The notes: generated from the sequence alone by a model not told the origin. Shown: positions 1-6,115, counted from the first letter of the stretch. The stretch is DNA of 26,720 nucleotides from a virus (IMGVR_UViG_3300049482_000052:1-26720); one strand, 5' to 3'. Numbers and translations: made by a program.

Positions 1-979
1 GCTTCAGGCTCTCATCGCGGTTCATCGCATCCTTCATCACGAAGGCGGCGAACTCCTGCTGCGGGATGCGCTTCAGGTAGGTCACGATGTTCTGCGAGTT
101 CGGCTCCGTCATGCGACGGGACAGGGCTGCGCAGACGGCATGCTTCAGGGCCGGATCATTCGGCACCTCGGCATTCATCGGGTCGCGGATCAGGGCGTCG
201 ATGTCAGGCATCTTGCTGACCACCCGGAGGTAGGCGTGGAAGTCAGCCGCTGCCTTCTTGCCGACCTGCCCCTCCATGGCGAAGGCCATGCAGCGAGGGT
301 CCACGTTGAAGGTGATTATGGTACCGACACGCTCCCACGAACGGGGCGACGGGCAGGCATCCAGATCACGATCAAACTGGTGCAGGAACTCGGGGCGGTG
401 ACGCAGGTAGCCACAGATACGCTCATCCACGCCGACTTGGTTGAAGTACGCCAGCGTGTCTTCCAAATCAGCCTCGACCGGGCAGTACAGAAGACGGTCC
501 CGCAAGTGGGTCGGGATGGTGCTGGTCGCCGCCTTGTCGGTGCTGCGGTTGCCCGCCGCAACGATGAAGCAGTTGTTCGGCAGCAAGTGGGGACCGATGC
601 GGTGTTCGTTGGTCAACTGCGCGAAGAGGTTCTGCACTGCGGGTGCAGACTGCGGCAACTCGTCAAGGATCAACAGGGTCGGCTCCTTGCCGTCCGGAAG
701 CCAGTCCGGAATGCTGCGGGACATGCGCCCGGTGTCACCGATGGGGATCGACCACCCGGCCAGTTCGGCAGGGTCGTACTGCGAACCGATCAGGGTGATG
801 GGGCGAAGCCCAAGCTGAGTGCCGATCTGGCGCAGGACGGAGGTCTTGCCCACGCCGGGGCCGGAGGTCCAGTATGGGATGATGTACTGCGCATCACGAC
901 CGCGCATACCTTGCTCGTTCAGTGTTATCCCGGCTAGCAACGCTTCGCGGGTGATGGCCGAAGCCTGACTGATCTTCAT
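1..979 (-). CDS. MoxR-like AAA+ ATPase, 3' end cut by window
   Basis: Translating the minus strand from the ATG at 979 gives an open frame of 326 codons that runs off the left edge. Walker A is GPGVGKTS (residues 40-47), Walker B LLILDELP (102-109), sensor-1 Asn lies in VAAGNRS (about 144), and HLRDRL (158-163) can supply the arginine finger. This is the MoxR/dynein-related AAA+ layout. Such ATPases remodel protein complexes and are often encoded beside a von Willebrand A-domain partner, which would lie beyond the window. The start is set by GAGAGGAAG seven or so bases upstream. A palindromic element (1005-1020) sits just before that ribosome site, so the gene may have its own control. The fold is clear; the phage function is not known. 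Confidence 0.88.
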   Translation of the reverse strand, partial: MKISQASAITREALLAGITLNEQGMRGRDAQYIIPYWTSGPGVGKTSVLRQIGTQLGLRPITLIGSQYDPAELAGWSIPIGDTGRMSRSIPDWLPDGKEPTLLILDELPQSAPAVQNLFAQLTNEHRIGPHLLPNNCFIVAAGNRSTDKAATSTIPTHLRDRLLYCPVEADLEDTLAYFNQVGVDERICGYLRHRPEFLHQFDRDLDACPSPRSWERVGTIITFNVDPRCMAFAMEGQVGKKAAADFHAYLRVVSKMPDIDALIRDPMNAEVPNDPALKHAVCAALSRRMTEPNSQNIVTYLKRIPQQEFAAFVMKDAMNRDESLK

Positions 980-1004
980 CGTCTTCCTCTCTCTCTCTGG
1001 AAAA

Positions 1005-1020
1005 TAGTTCAATGGAACTT
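1005..1020. promoter_or_regulatory. 16-bp dyad element, copy 1
   Basis: TAGTTC-AATG-GAACTT is one of seven copies of an AAGTTC-N4-GAACTT inverted repeat. It touches the stop codon of the gene at 1019-1306 and lies just upstream of the ribosome site of the AAA+ ATPase gene. It could bind a dimeric regulator or fold as a 5-6-bp RNA hairpin. Confidence 0.55.
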
Positions 1021-1306
1021 ACTGCGGTTCATCCGTCAGCTTGTTGATGACTTGTTCGGTGATGACCCAGTCGCCGTACCGCGATGTGAAGCCGTCACCG
1101 TGGATGATCTCGGTTCCCGGCTCTGCAAGTGCGTTCAAGAGACGCGTTGCGAGGTCTTCATGCAGCCCGGTCATGACAAGTGTCTGGGTATTGGTGTCGC
1201 TGTTGATCCACAGCGTGATCGTGGTGGTGTTTGCGTCGTACAGTTCCACCTCGATCCGGCTGACGTTCTCAAGGACAAGGGTGTCCGGTTGGTCTTTTTC
1301 GGACAT
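1019..1306 (-). CDS. hypothetical protein, 95 aa
   Basis: The protein starts MSEKDQPDTLVLENVSRIEV. The ATG at 1306 is chosen because AGAGGAGA lies six bases upstream; a longer frame to 1372 lacks a ribosome site and would swallow the upstream hairpin. The sequence is acidic, predicted mostly beta in the first half (VELYDANTTTITLWI) and ends in a short helix. It has no membrane segment or catalytic motif that I recognise. It follows the hairpin at 1333-1357 and precedes the AAA+ ATPase gene. Confidence 0.7.
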   Translation of the reverse strand: MSEKDQPDTLVLENVSRIEVELYDANTTTITLWINSDTNTQTLVMTGLHEDLATRLLNALAEPGTEIIHGDGFTSRYGDWVITEQVINKLTDEPQ

Positions 1307-1332
1307 TTCTGTCTCCTCTGGCGCATGGTATG

Positions 1333-1357
1333 GCAGACCATCGGGGTGATGGTCTGC
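1333..1357 (-). promoter_or_regulatory. intergenic hairpin of the stop-hairpin-RBS cassette
   Basis: GCAGACCATC and GATGGTCTGC form a perfect 10-bp stem with a 5-base loop. It lies between the stop at 1369 and the ribosome site of the 1306 start. There is no U-run after it, so it looks more like an mRNA stability or processing element than a classical terminator. Confidence 0.65.
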
Positions 1358-1368
1358 GCAGCGATGCG

Positions 1369-1494
1369 TCACTGATCGTTGCTCTCTGCCCAGCAGGTGA
1401 GTTCATCACCGCACTTGTCAAAGCCATAGCCAAGAAGCATGAAGGCCCCCAGCGTAATCCATAGGGCAAGAAGCCCAAGAATATCCCGGATCAT
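1369..1494 (-). CDS. small single-pass membrane protein, 41 aa
   Basis: Translation gives MIRDILGLLALWITLGAFML, then LGYGFDKCGDELTCWAESNDQ and a stop. Residues 4-24 form one hydrophobic membrane segment. The tail is acidic and holds two cysteines (28 and 34) that could pair outside the membrane. The start overlaps the upstream stop as ATGA, which indicates translational coupling. The size and layout recall tiny phage membrane proteins such as Rz-like or superinfection-exclusion peptides, but nothing fixes the role. Confidence 0.6.
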   Translation of the reverse strand: MIRDILGLLALWITLGAFMLLGYGFDKCGDELTCWAESNDQ

Positions 1495-1682
1495 GCTACG
1501 CCCCCTTCAATCCCAAGGTCGCCGATCTGGGAAGTTGTCCACACCGTCTCTGCTTGGATGACGTAGCAGTGCCGACCAGTTGCTCGGTGAAAGGCGACTG
1601 CCGTTTCCTTGGCCGAAGACAGAGTTCGGATGGGGACGCTGATCTTGTCACCCGTGTCGGTGGCGAACACAAAATAAATCAT
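1491..1682 (-). CDS. hypothetical protein, 63 aa
   Basis: The protein begins MIYFVFATDTGDKISVPIRT. The ATG at 1682 overlaps the upstream stop as ATGA, and its own stop overlaps the next start in the same way, so three genes are coupled in a row. An alternating beta and helix pattern (IYFVFATD, then SSAKETAVAFHRATG) suggests a compact folded domain. I do not recognise the family. Confidence 0.68.
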   Translation of the reverse strand: MIYFVFATDTGDKISVPIRTLSSAKETAVAFHRATGRHCYVIQAETVWTTSQIGDLGIEGGVA

Positions 1683-1879
1683 GCCCGTGCCTCGCACTGC
1701 CCGGCTTCGATCAAGGCGGCACAGGTGCGCCCGACGTGACCCTGAAGCTGCCATGCCACACCCGTGTCGATGAGGTGCTGGCAGGCCAAGATGAAGTTCT
1801 CCTCGCAGGGTTCTGCGTCCACGAGGTCCCACGCTCCGTCAAGGATCATGGCGGCGTCAAAGGTTGTCATCTGCGTCAT
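1679..1879 (-). CDS. hypothetical protein, 66 aa
   Basis: The protein starts MTQMTTFDAAMILDGAWDLV and is rich in helices, Cys and acidic residues, with four cysteines (at about 25, 32, 53 and 62). These are not spaced as a standard zinc finger. The ATG at 1879 follows the upstream TGA by one base, so translation is probably coupled; the upstream GGGG is only a weak ribosome site. An inner ATG at 1870 is the alternative start. Function unknown. Confidence 0.62.
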   Translation of the reverse strand: MTQMTTFDAAMILDGAWDLVDAEPCEENFILACQHLIDTGVAWQLQGHVGRTCAALIEAGQCEARA

Positions 1880-1880
1880 G

Positions 1881-2141
1881 TCAGTACCCCAGTTCTGCGA
1901 GAAGTTCGCTGGCATCAGATATCAGCCCCTCGGGGACTGCGCGGGTTCGGATGTTGGATGCGCTGGTTTCGACCGGGCGGTTGGCACGAAGCACGATGCG
2001 CAAAAGAGCCTCGCCAAGGCGCTGCTCTGCCTCGGTGCGGGGTGACCCTGCCGGAGCGGGCTGAAGGGCCTCCTGCGCCTTCGTTGATGCCTCTACGGGC
2101 ATGATGAAGGGTGGGGGTATGCGACGACTGGTAAGGAACAT
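1881..2141 (-). CDS. hypothetical protein, 86 aa
   Basis: The protein begins MFLTSRRIPPPFIMPVEAST and has a Pro/Ala-rich first third. An amphipathic helix follows (EAEQRLGEALLRIVLRAN), then a leucine-rich C-terminus. The start at 2141 is supported by GAGGA about nine bases upstream and by a TGATG overlap with the small basic gene before it. No known domain seen. Confidence 0.58.
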   Translation of the reverse strand: MFLTSRRIPPPFIMPVEASTKAQEALQPAPAGSPRTEAEQRLGEALLRIVLRANRPVETSASNIRTRAVPEGLISDASELLAELGY

Positions 2142-2278
2142 CAGTTCTTTCCTCTGTGCTTGGCCTTGCGTGGCAAAACCTTCTTGCGGTTGGGGATGAT
2201 CTTCAGGCGCAGCGCGCCAGCAGACTTGAGGTGTGACGCAGGGTCACGCGGTTTCGGGACCAAGGTAGCCTCCTGCAT
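2141..2278 (-). CDS. small very basic protein, 45 aa
   Basis: The frame encodes MQEATLVPKPRDPASHLKSA followed by a Lys/Arg-rich half (RLKIIPNRKKVLPRKAKHRGKN). It overlaps the end of the preceding gene by 35 bases, and its stop overlaps the next start as TGATG. The layout, an RDP motif then KK-x3-RK-x-KH, recalls the C-terminal part of the ribosome-rescue factor ArfA and a common class of small phage basic proteins. That likeness is from memory and weak. It could equally be a nucleic-acid-binding peptide. The ribosome site is poor, which lowers confidence. Confidence 0.45.
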   Translation of the reverse strand: MQEATLVPKPRDPASHLKSAGALRLKIIPNRKKVLPRKAKHRGKN

Positions 2279-2591
2279 TTGCCCACGCTTCGACGCGCGA
2301 CACGCTGCGGTAGCAGTCGCTGGGGGCGTAGTTGTAAAAGAACTTGATCAGTCGTTCCATGTTGGCGATGGAAATCTGATCTGCTCGACCGTAGGCACCG
2401 AACAGGTCGTTCGAAAGGACGGCGGTCAGGAAGTGGCCCGGCGCGATGCCCTGCAGGATGTAGCGGGCGATGGCACCTTGCAGATTGTGCGGAAGAAGTC
2501 CCAGTGCAGGACCCCAATCAGGGAATACTTCACTGTAGGCGGTGACGTACTGCCCTTGGTTCATCAGGGCGATAATGTATCCACGGTCCAT
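2244..2591 (-). CDS. hypothetical protein, 115 aa
   Basis: The protein starts MDRGYIIALMNQGQYVTAYS. The ATG at 2591 is preferred over an in-frame ATG at 2606 because GAGAGGA lies just before it. It is mostly helical with many aromatics (LIKFFYNYAPSDCY) and has no signal peptide or catalytic motif. The upstream gene for the HEIAH protein ends 11 bases before this start, so the two are in one operon. Function unknown. Confidence 0.72.
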   Translation of the reverse strand: MDRGYIIALMNQGQYVTAYSEVFPDWGPALGLLPHNLQGAIARYILQGIAPGHFLTAVLSNDLFGAYGRADQISIANMERLIKFFYNYAPSDCYRSVSRVEAWANAGGYLGPETA

Positions 2592-2602
2592 GGTGGTTCC
2601 TC

Positions 2603-2932
2603 TCATGAGTTGCGGTGATCACTTGCCCATCCGTTGCAGTGGGCAATCTCGTGCCGCAGGATATCTGCGACTGGCGCGCGGTGCGTCTTGGTGGCCAGAT
2701 AGATCGTGCAGGCTTCGTCACCCACTTGGGCACACCCTGCCACGTCTTCGCGAACGTCCTGCCGCCCCATGTCGGAACACTGCAACCAGACATCCGGCTT
2801 GTTGATCCGGTGAACTATCAGGGCACCGGCATAGGGGTGGTCGTACTGTGCTGGCGGATCAAGCGGCGTCCCGCCACTGGCCTGCCCTGACATCATCAGG
2901 AAAAGCGCAGCAAAAGCAGATGCGCGGTTCAT
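2603..2932 (-). CDS. exported small zinc-metallopeptidase-like protein, 109 aa
   Basis: The ATG at 2932 has AGAGGAGA six bases upstream. Residues 1-20 (MNRASAFAALFLMMSGQASG) look like a signal peptide, with AXA-like cleavage near residue 18-20. HEIAH at 94-98, followed by CNGW, is the HExxH zinc motif of zincin peptidases; the third ligand may be the later Asp103 or His104. Cys52, Cys67, Cys75 and Cys99 could form disulfides after export. The protein is much shorter than usual peptidases. A periplasmic role, for example in envelope modification, is inferred only from the signal peptide and motif. Confidence 0.72.
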   Translation of the reverse strand: MNRASAFAALFLMMSGQASGGTPLDPPAQYDHPYAGALIVHRINKPDVWLQCSDMGRQDVREDVAGCAQVGDEACTIYLATKTHRAPVADILRHEIAHCNGWASDHRNS

Positions 2933-2957
2933 TGGTCTCTCCTCTGGCACACAGTGA

Positions 2958-2977
2958 CAGGCCCCTTGCGAGGCCTG
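2958..2977 (-). promoter_or_regulatory. intergenic hairpin with GCAA tetraloop
   Basis: The minus-strand RNA folds as CAGGCCUC-GCAA-GGGGCCUG. That is an 8-bp stem with one U-G pair and a GNRA tetraloop. It lies between the stop at 3002 and the AGAGGAGA before 2932. Confidence 0.68.
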
Positions 2978-3001
2978 CTGCAGTGGGTCAGTTCTTGGGG
3001 G

Positions 3002-3358
3002 TCAGGCGGCTTCCATCACCTTGGCGTCAGCCACGCGGGCCTTCGCTGCGAAGCGCAGGGACGGTGCGCCGGTCTTCAGGACGCGCTTCAGGGCTGCCGG
3101 GGTCAGCATCTTGCGCAAGAGGTCCATGTTCACGGACGTCTTTCCGTCGCACTGGCTGATGGTCACGCGGGCGATCTGGCCCTCGATCTCGATCATGCCG
3201 TCCACGAAGGACAGGCCCGAAGACAGCATGATTGCCTTCAAGTTCTTTTCCTTCACGGCCAGTTCGGACTGCGCCGCCTTCAGGGCCATGAACGCATCGG
3301 CTGCGTTCTGCGCACCGACAAGCATCGCTGCGGTCATCGCCTTGGTCTGTTTTGCCAT
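3002..3358 (-). CDS. conserved-looking phage protein, 118 aa
   Basis: Two ATGs stand in tandem (3361 and 3358). The second gives the six-base gap to AGGAG seen in neighbouring genes, so MAKQTKAMTAAMLVGAQNAA is taken as the start. Residues 10-50 form a long Ala/Lys/Glu-rich helix, probably a coiled coil. A beta region follows (MIEIEGQIARVTISQCDGKTS), then a basic helical tail (LRKMLTPAALKRVLKT). A nucleic-acid-associated or dimeric role is possible but unproven. Confidence 0.72.
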   Translation of the reverse strand: MAKQTKAMTAAMLVGAQNAADAFMALKAAQSELAVKEKNLKAIMLSSGLSFVDGMIEIEGQIARVTISQCDGKTSVNMDLLRKMLTPAALKRVLKTGAPSLRFAAKARVADAKVMEAA

Positions 3359-3385
3359 CATTCTCTCCTCTTCTGGCACATGCAC

Positions 3386-3426
3386 CTGCATGGGATGCCA
3401 CCCCTCATGGGGTGGTCACCGATACA
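3386..3426 (-). repeat. 41-bp hairpin repeat, copy 1
   Basis: This stretch is the same as 6075-6115 at 36 of 41 positions, and all five differences are adjacent, in the loop. The stem is CCACCCC/GGGGTGG with loop TCAT on the plus strand. It sits between the stop at 3485 and the ribosome site before 3358. A second small hairpin (GACCT...AGGTC, 3433-3448) lies beside it. Confidence 0.72.
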
Positions 3427-3484
3427 CGGCGCGACCTTGTTTCAGGTCAAGCTATTCGCTGGCGTTGCTCCGGATCAGGGCATG

Positions 3485-3808
3485 TCAGGCCCACTGCAGA
3501 CCTTCTTCCTCCATGGCTGCCTTCATTCTGTCCAGCGGGATGCCGGGCAGTTCCCGAATGAAGCATTCGGGTTCGTGGTAGACCGAACGGAAGGCCACAT
3601 CGACGCCACGCGCTTTCGCGGCTTCGACAAAGACGGCAGCGTCACAGTCTTCTTCAAGGTAGAAGATCACGTCAAAGCCGGGCTGCCCGCAGTACGAATA
3701 CCCGGACAGCTTGGCCAGACTGGCACCGACACCCAGAAAGGTCTTCAGCGGGACTTCCAGCCAGCCATGGCCGGGGTCCTGATGGTAGTTCACGGTCAGT
3801 TGTTTCAT
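3485..3808 (-). CDS. conserved phage/plasmid hypothetical protein, 107 aa
   Basis: The protein starts MKQLTVNYHQDPGHGWLEVP at 3808, with GAGGAG five bases upstream. The YHQDPGHGWLEVP opening and a later YLEEDCDAA match a small protein family I remember from phages and plasmids of proteobacteria. It has no assigned activity. The mix of beta strands and a central helix suggests an alpha/beta fold. It is 11 bases downstream of the 3820-4026 gene and probably co-translated. Confidence 0.75.
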   Translation of the reverse strand: MKQLTVNYHQDPGHGWLEVPLKTFLGVGASLAKLSGYSYCGQPGFDVIFYLEEDCDAAVFVEAAKARGVDVAFRSVYHEPECFIRELPGIPLDRMKAAMEEEGLQWA

Positions 3809-3819
3809 GTGTTCTCCTC

Positions 3820-4026
3820 TCACCATATTGCGTGGTCCTGCCACGTCCACTGACTGGGCGTGACGGGGTCGATGTCAGCGGCAAAGATGACCGTATCGCG
3901 GGCGGGGTCGATGTCGCCCCACATGCGATGGTCGTGCCACTTATGGATGAAGTCAGGCTTGCCCCAGACCTTCTGGGCGCGGACGAAAGCGTCGTCCTTG
4001 AAGCCGACGAAATGGACATGGCCCAT
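3820..4026 (-). CDS. conserved phage hypothetical protein, 68 aa
   Basis: The protein begins MGHVHFVGFKDDAFVRAQKV and continues WGKPDFIHKWHDHRMWGDI. GAGGAG six bases before the ATG at 4026 sets the start. It has six histidines and six tryptophans in 68 residues, which is unusual and could bind metal, but no known site is clear. The general pattern (HFVGF, PDFIH, DTVIFA) resembles small phage proteins found near replication or host-takeover genes. Function unknown. Confidence 0.72.
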   Translation of the reverse strand: MGHVHFVGFKDDAFVRAQKVWGKPDFIHKWHDHRMWGDIDPARDTVIFAADIDPVTPSQWTWQDHAIW

Positions 4027-4050
4027 GGTCGTCTCCTCTCTTGGAATGTG

Positions 4051-4115
4051 TACCCCCGGCAGGTGTCGAACCTGCGCGCCCCGTTCTCACGCACGGGGCT
4101 GACCCTCTCGGGGGC
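4051..4115 (-). tRNA. tRNA-like element lacking a D arm (possible relic or attachment core)
   Basis: On the minus strand, GCCCCCG (4115-4109) pairs over seven bases with CGGGGGT (4058-4052), with A at 4051 as discriminator. A perfect T arm GCAGG-TTCGACA-CCTGC spans 4075-4059. A CCCCG/CGGGG stem at 4098-4079 takes the anticodon-arm place, but its loop is 10 bases (TGCGTGAGAA). Only about ten bases lie where a D arm should be, so the whole is 65 nt. CCA is not encoded. It may be a degenerate tRNA, a tRNA mimic, or the 3' half of a tRNA kept as an attachment core. The identity is open; GAG is the best anticodon guess. Confidence 0.4.
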
Positions 4116-4164
4116 CGGGATCATCACCGTGAGGCTTCCTGATCCCTTGGATGGCAGCGAACAA

Positions 4165-4180
4165 AAGTTCACTTGCACTT
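4165..4180. promoter_or_regulatory. 16-bp dyad element, copy 2
   Basis: AAGTTC-ACTT-GCACTT matches the shared dyad with one mismatch in the right arm. It lies upstream, on the minus strand, of the tRNA-like element and of the 4026-3002 gene group. Confidence 0.5.
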
Positions 4181-4337
4181 TTCAGGATCATGCATGCCCG
4201 CCTATGGGCGGCAGGGCTTCCTCGCCTTCCCCCTCCACGCTGCAGGCGCTTCGACAGGGTCGGGTCCAGTGTACCCATGCGTCCATGGGGTTTCCCGGCG
4301 ATCAACCGGGTGCATGATCCAGAGAAAAGCAAGAGAT

Positions 4338-4361
4338 GGGCAGCCCCCGAAGGGGCCACCC
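4338..4361 (-). promoter_or_regulatory. hairpin with UUCG tetraloop after the 4370 gene
   Basis: The minus-strand RNA has GCCCC-UUCG-GGGGC, a C(UUCG)G tetraloop, with an outer GGG/CCC extension past a 2x2 mismatch. It starts eight bases after the stop and is followed by a pyrimidine-rich CTCTTGCTTTTC. It could act as a weak terminator. Confidence 0.68.
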
Positions 4362-4369
4362 GTTGATGG

Positions 4370-5029
4370 TCAGGCGACTTCCATCTTGTCCATGACCTCA
4401 CCGAACTCGGCGTTCTGGGCCGCGATCTTCGCTTCGGCCATCGCGGCGGCATCCTGCGAAGCGGCGCGGGCCGCCTTCAGTTCCCGGACGATGTTTTCGA
4501 AGCGTTCGAAGTCGGCTTCAACGAAGTCGGTGGGCTTGAACACGCCCTGCACCCGTTCACCCGCCTCATTCTTGCGCGTGGTGAAGCGACCGACCAACTT
4601 CTCGGCCAAGGCGCGCAGGCTGTCCTTTTCGTCTTCGCCCGACACCCGCTTGGCCAACTGGTTCTCGCTCTTGACGTTTTCGCTCGCCAAGATGTCGGCG
4701 ACCAAGGACGGGGTGGCCTGCGTCGGGATGTTGAACTCGCGCAGCGCACCGACCGAGTTTTCAAGGTATCGCTTGGCGGTAGCCTCTTTCAGACCGGCGT
4801 TTTCCAGAAGGCCCTTGCGGACCTGATTGGAAACGGCGCGCGGCAGGTTGCCCTTGATCAGCTTGTTGCTGGCCAGCGCGGCAATCAGGACCGAGTAGGC
4901 AGCGACCTTGCGTTCGTTCGCAGCTTCGCTGTTCTCTTTGGCCGTGCCCTTGAATGCGGTGATGGACTTCTCGGCGGCGTTGATCTCGGCGAAGACGTTC
5001 AGGTCGATGGTCGGGGCTTGGTTGGTCAT
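4370..5029 (-). CDS. hypothetical helical protein, 219 aa
   Basis: The largest complete gene of the left block starts MTNQAPTIDLNVFAEINAAE. AAAGGA about seven bases before the ATG supports the start. It is almost all helix, rich in Ala, Lys, Glu and Asn. A central part (LIKGNLPRAVSNQVRKGLLE) looks like a small DNA-binding helical bundle. Its C-terminal 50 residues (FERFENIVRELKAARAASQD) look like a coiled coil. No Walker or nuclease motif is present. A structural DNA-binding role is a guess from composition. Confidence 0.8.
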   Translation of the reverse strand: MTNQAPTIDLNVFAEINAAEKSITAFKGTAKENSEAANERKVAAYSVLIAALASNKLIKGNLPRAVSNQVRKGLLENAGLKEATAKRYLENSVGALREFNIPTQATPSLVADILASENVKSENQLAKRVSGEDEKDSLRALAEKLVGRFTTRKNEAGERVQGVFKPTDFVEADFERFENIVRELKAARAASQDAAAMAEAKIAAQNAEFGEVMDKMEVA

Positions 5030-5088
5030 GGAAAGTTCCTTTCAAAGTGAAGCACTTGTTTCCGGCTGCGGCTTCTGAGCATGGTGAT

Positions 5089-5108
5089 GCAGGCCCCGTG
5101 GGGTCTGC
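5089..5108 (-). promoter_or_regulatory. intergenic hairpin
   Basis: The minus-strand RNA pairs GCAG-A-CCC with GGG-C-CUGC around a CACG loop, with one A/C mismatch. It stands between the stop at 5119 and the start at 5029. Confidence 0.55.
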
Positions 5109-5118
5109 ACTGCGATGG

Positions 5119-5319
5119 TCAGGCGGCGTGGATGGTGACGGCTTCTCTCAAGGCCAGATCACGGACCCAGATGACCGGCACCCCGGTCATGTCGGCGACG
5201 GTCTCACACAGGCCTTTGGCCCGGTTCAGGAACATGTCGGACATGCACCCATCGGGCTGTTCAAGCCACTGCGCGAAGTTTTGCGCGGCTGCATCACACA
5301 GACTGGAGGGGTCAAGCAT
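5119..5319 (-). CDS. hypothetical protein, 66 aa
   Basis: The protein begins MLDPSSLCDAAAQNFAQWLE. The ATG at 5319 overlaps the stop of the upstream small membrane-protein gene as TGATG, with AAGGA nine bases upstream. An in-frame GTG just before it (5322) is possible. It is helical with a Cys8 and Cys26 pair and a hydrophobic stretch (MTGVPVIWVRDLAL) too short and polar for a membrane segment. Function unknown. Confidence 0.65.
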   Translation of the reverse strand: MLDPSSLCDAAAQNFAQWLEQPDGCMSDMFLNRAKGLCETVADMTGVPVIWVRDLALREAVTIHAA

Positions 5320-5432
5320 CACAGATAATCCTTCATGAAGGTTGCAAGGGCAGCGCAGGCAAGCAGCGCGAACAGGATGATCCAGCCGGGCGCATCGAAG
5401 GGCGCGGCGGTCATGGCAGGATGAAACGTCAT
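5319..5432 (-). CDS. small membrane protein, 37 aa
   Basis: The frame gives MTFHPAMTAAPFDAPGWIIL then FALLACAALATFMKDYL. Residues 16-33 form one membrane segment, with a short charged C-terminus. AGAGGAG lies seven bases before the ATG at 5432, and the stop overlaps the next start. It is preceded by the hairpin at 5459-5476. The role is unknown; tiny membrane peptides of phages can affect lysis or exclusion. Confidence 0.62.
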   Translation of the reverse strand: MTFHPAMTAAPFDAPGWIILFALLACAALATFMKDYL

Positions 5433-5458
5433 TTTCTCTCTCCTCTGGTCACCAGTGA

Positions 5459-5476
5459 TGCAGCATCTCTGCTGCA
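5459..5476 (-). promoter_or_regulatory. intergenic hairpin
   Basis: TGCAGC/GCTGCA form a 6-bp stem with a 6-base loop. GTCACCAGTGA lies between it and the ribosome site, a near-palindrome also seen at 5805-5816. Confidence 0.55.
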
Positions 5477-5486
5477 CTTCTTGTGA

Positions 5487-5789
5487 TCAGTACGGCGTCA
5501 GACGAAAGTTCGCCGCTTTTATGGCAGCCGTCTGGTCAGCGAAGGCGTGGACCCAAGTTGCACCGGGGGCGATCTCGATACCGGCCCAGACGTCATCGAC
5601 TTTGCCGCTTGCGAAGGTCATCTCGACTTTCACGACATACATGGCGCGGTCACCGATGGTGCCGACATGCAGGACGCGGGGCAGGCCTTCCGGGGCATTC
5701 ACGCGCACCCCAAGCTTGGCGAGACGCTGCACGGCTTCGGTGGTGATGGTGCCGTAGCCCATGCCTGCGTGGTTCATGGTCAGGTTCAT
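5487..5789 (-). CDS. hypothetical protein, 100 aa
   Basis: The protein starts MNLTMNHAGMGYGTITTEAV, with AGAGGAGGA before the ATG at 5789. A short N-terminal helix (EAVQRLAKLGVRV) is followed by several beta strands (VLHVGTIGDRAMYVVKVEMT). I see no catalytic motif or membrane segment. It is bounded on both sides by cassette hairpins and so is a single-gene unit of the operon. Function unknown. Confidence 0.74.
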   Translation of the reverse strand: MNLTMNHAGMGYGTITTEAVQRLAKLGVRVNAPEGLPRVLHVGTIGDRAMYVVKVEMTFASGKVDDVWAGIEIAPGATWVHAFADQTAAIKAANFRLTPY

Positions 5790-5814
5790 TGGTTCCTCCT
5801 CTGGTCACTGGTGA

Positions 5815-5832
5815 CAGGCCCCGGAGGGCCTG
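5815..5832 (-). promoter_or_regulatory. intergenic hairpin with UCCG tetraloop
   Basis: The minus-strand RNA folds as CAGGCCC-UCCG-GGGCCUG, a perfect 7-bp stem closed by C(UCCG)G. The perfect palindrome GTCAC-TG-GTGAC (5805-5816) overlaps its edge. Confidence 0.7.
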
Positions 5833-5842
5833 CTGCAAGGGA

Positions 5843-6058
5843 TCAGAACGCTTCCGCCATCACGCTGCCCCTCTGCTCTGCAAGCAGGAGGACAACCTCG
5901 TGGCAATTCTGGATGGCGGTGGCCTTGTTTTCGGCACCTTCGATGTAGTCGGCGATGTCTTCGTCCGACCAGCACTCGACAAGGTAGTCCCAGCCATCTT
6001 TGTTGTAGTACCGCATGGCATGCGCCCGCACGGCGTCGATCAGGTATTGTTCGGCCAT
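5843..6058 (-). CDS. hypothetical protein, 71 aa
   Basis: The protein begins MAEQYLIDAVRAHAMRYYNK and continues DGWDYLVECWSDEDIADYIE. It is acidic and mainly helical. AGAGGAGA seven bases before the ATG at 6058 fixes the start. Two cysteines and four tyrosines are present, with no recognised motif. The sequence pattern is that of a small soluble phage accessory protein. Confidence 0.73.
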   Translation of the reverse strand: MAEQYLIDAVRAHAMRYYNKDGWDYLVECWSDEDIADYIEGAENKATAIQNCHEVVLLLAEQRGSVMAEAF

Positions 6059-6074
6059 TTCAGTCTCTCCTCTG

Positions 6075-6115
6075 CTGCATGGGATGCCACCCCCGTGAGG
6101 GTGGTCACCGATACA
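6075..6115 (-). repeat. 41-bp hairpin repeat, copy 2
   Basis: This is the second copy of the element at 3386-3426. Both 5' and 3' flanks of the loop are identical (19 and 17 bases), while all five bases between differ. The stem is CCACCC/GGGTGG. It starts directly after the stop codon at 6116. Confidence 0.74.

Larger units (their letters stand above)
4116..4369. other. gene-poor stretch between tRNA-like element and 4370 gene
   Basis: I see no convincing gene here. It holds a dyad element (4165-4180), a direct pair of GATCATGCA/TGCATGATC words near 4187 and 4311 in inverted orientation, and the tetraloop hairpin at 4338-4361. A 37-codon minus-strand frame (4202-4315) has no ribosome site. 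Confidence 0.5.

Noticed and set aside
140-937. 265-codon plus-strand frame over the AAA+ ATPase gene
   Set aside because: The minus-strand ATPase with intact Walker motifs explains this DNA; the plus frame is its shadow.
2954-3853. 299-codon plus-strand frame
   Set aside because: It runs over three minus-strand genes with good ribosome sites and over their intergenic hairpins.
4202-4315. 37-codon minus-strand frame in the gap near the tRNA-like element
   Set aside because: No AGAGGAGA-type site such as all neighbouring genes have.
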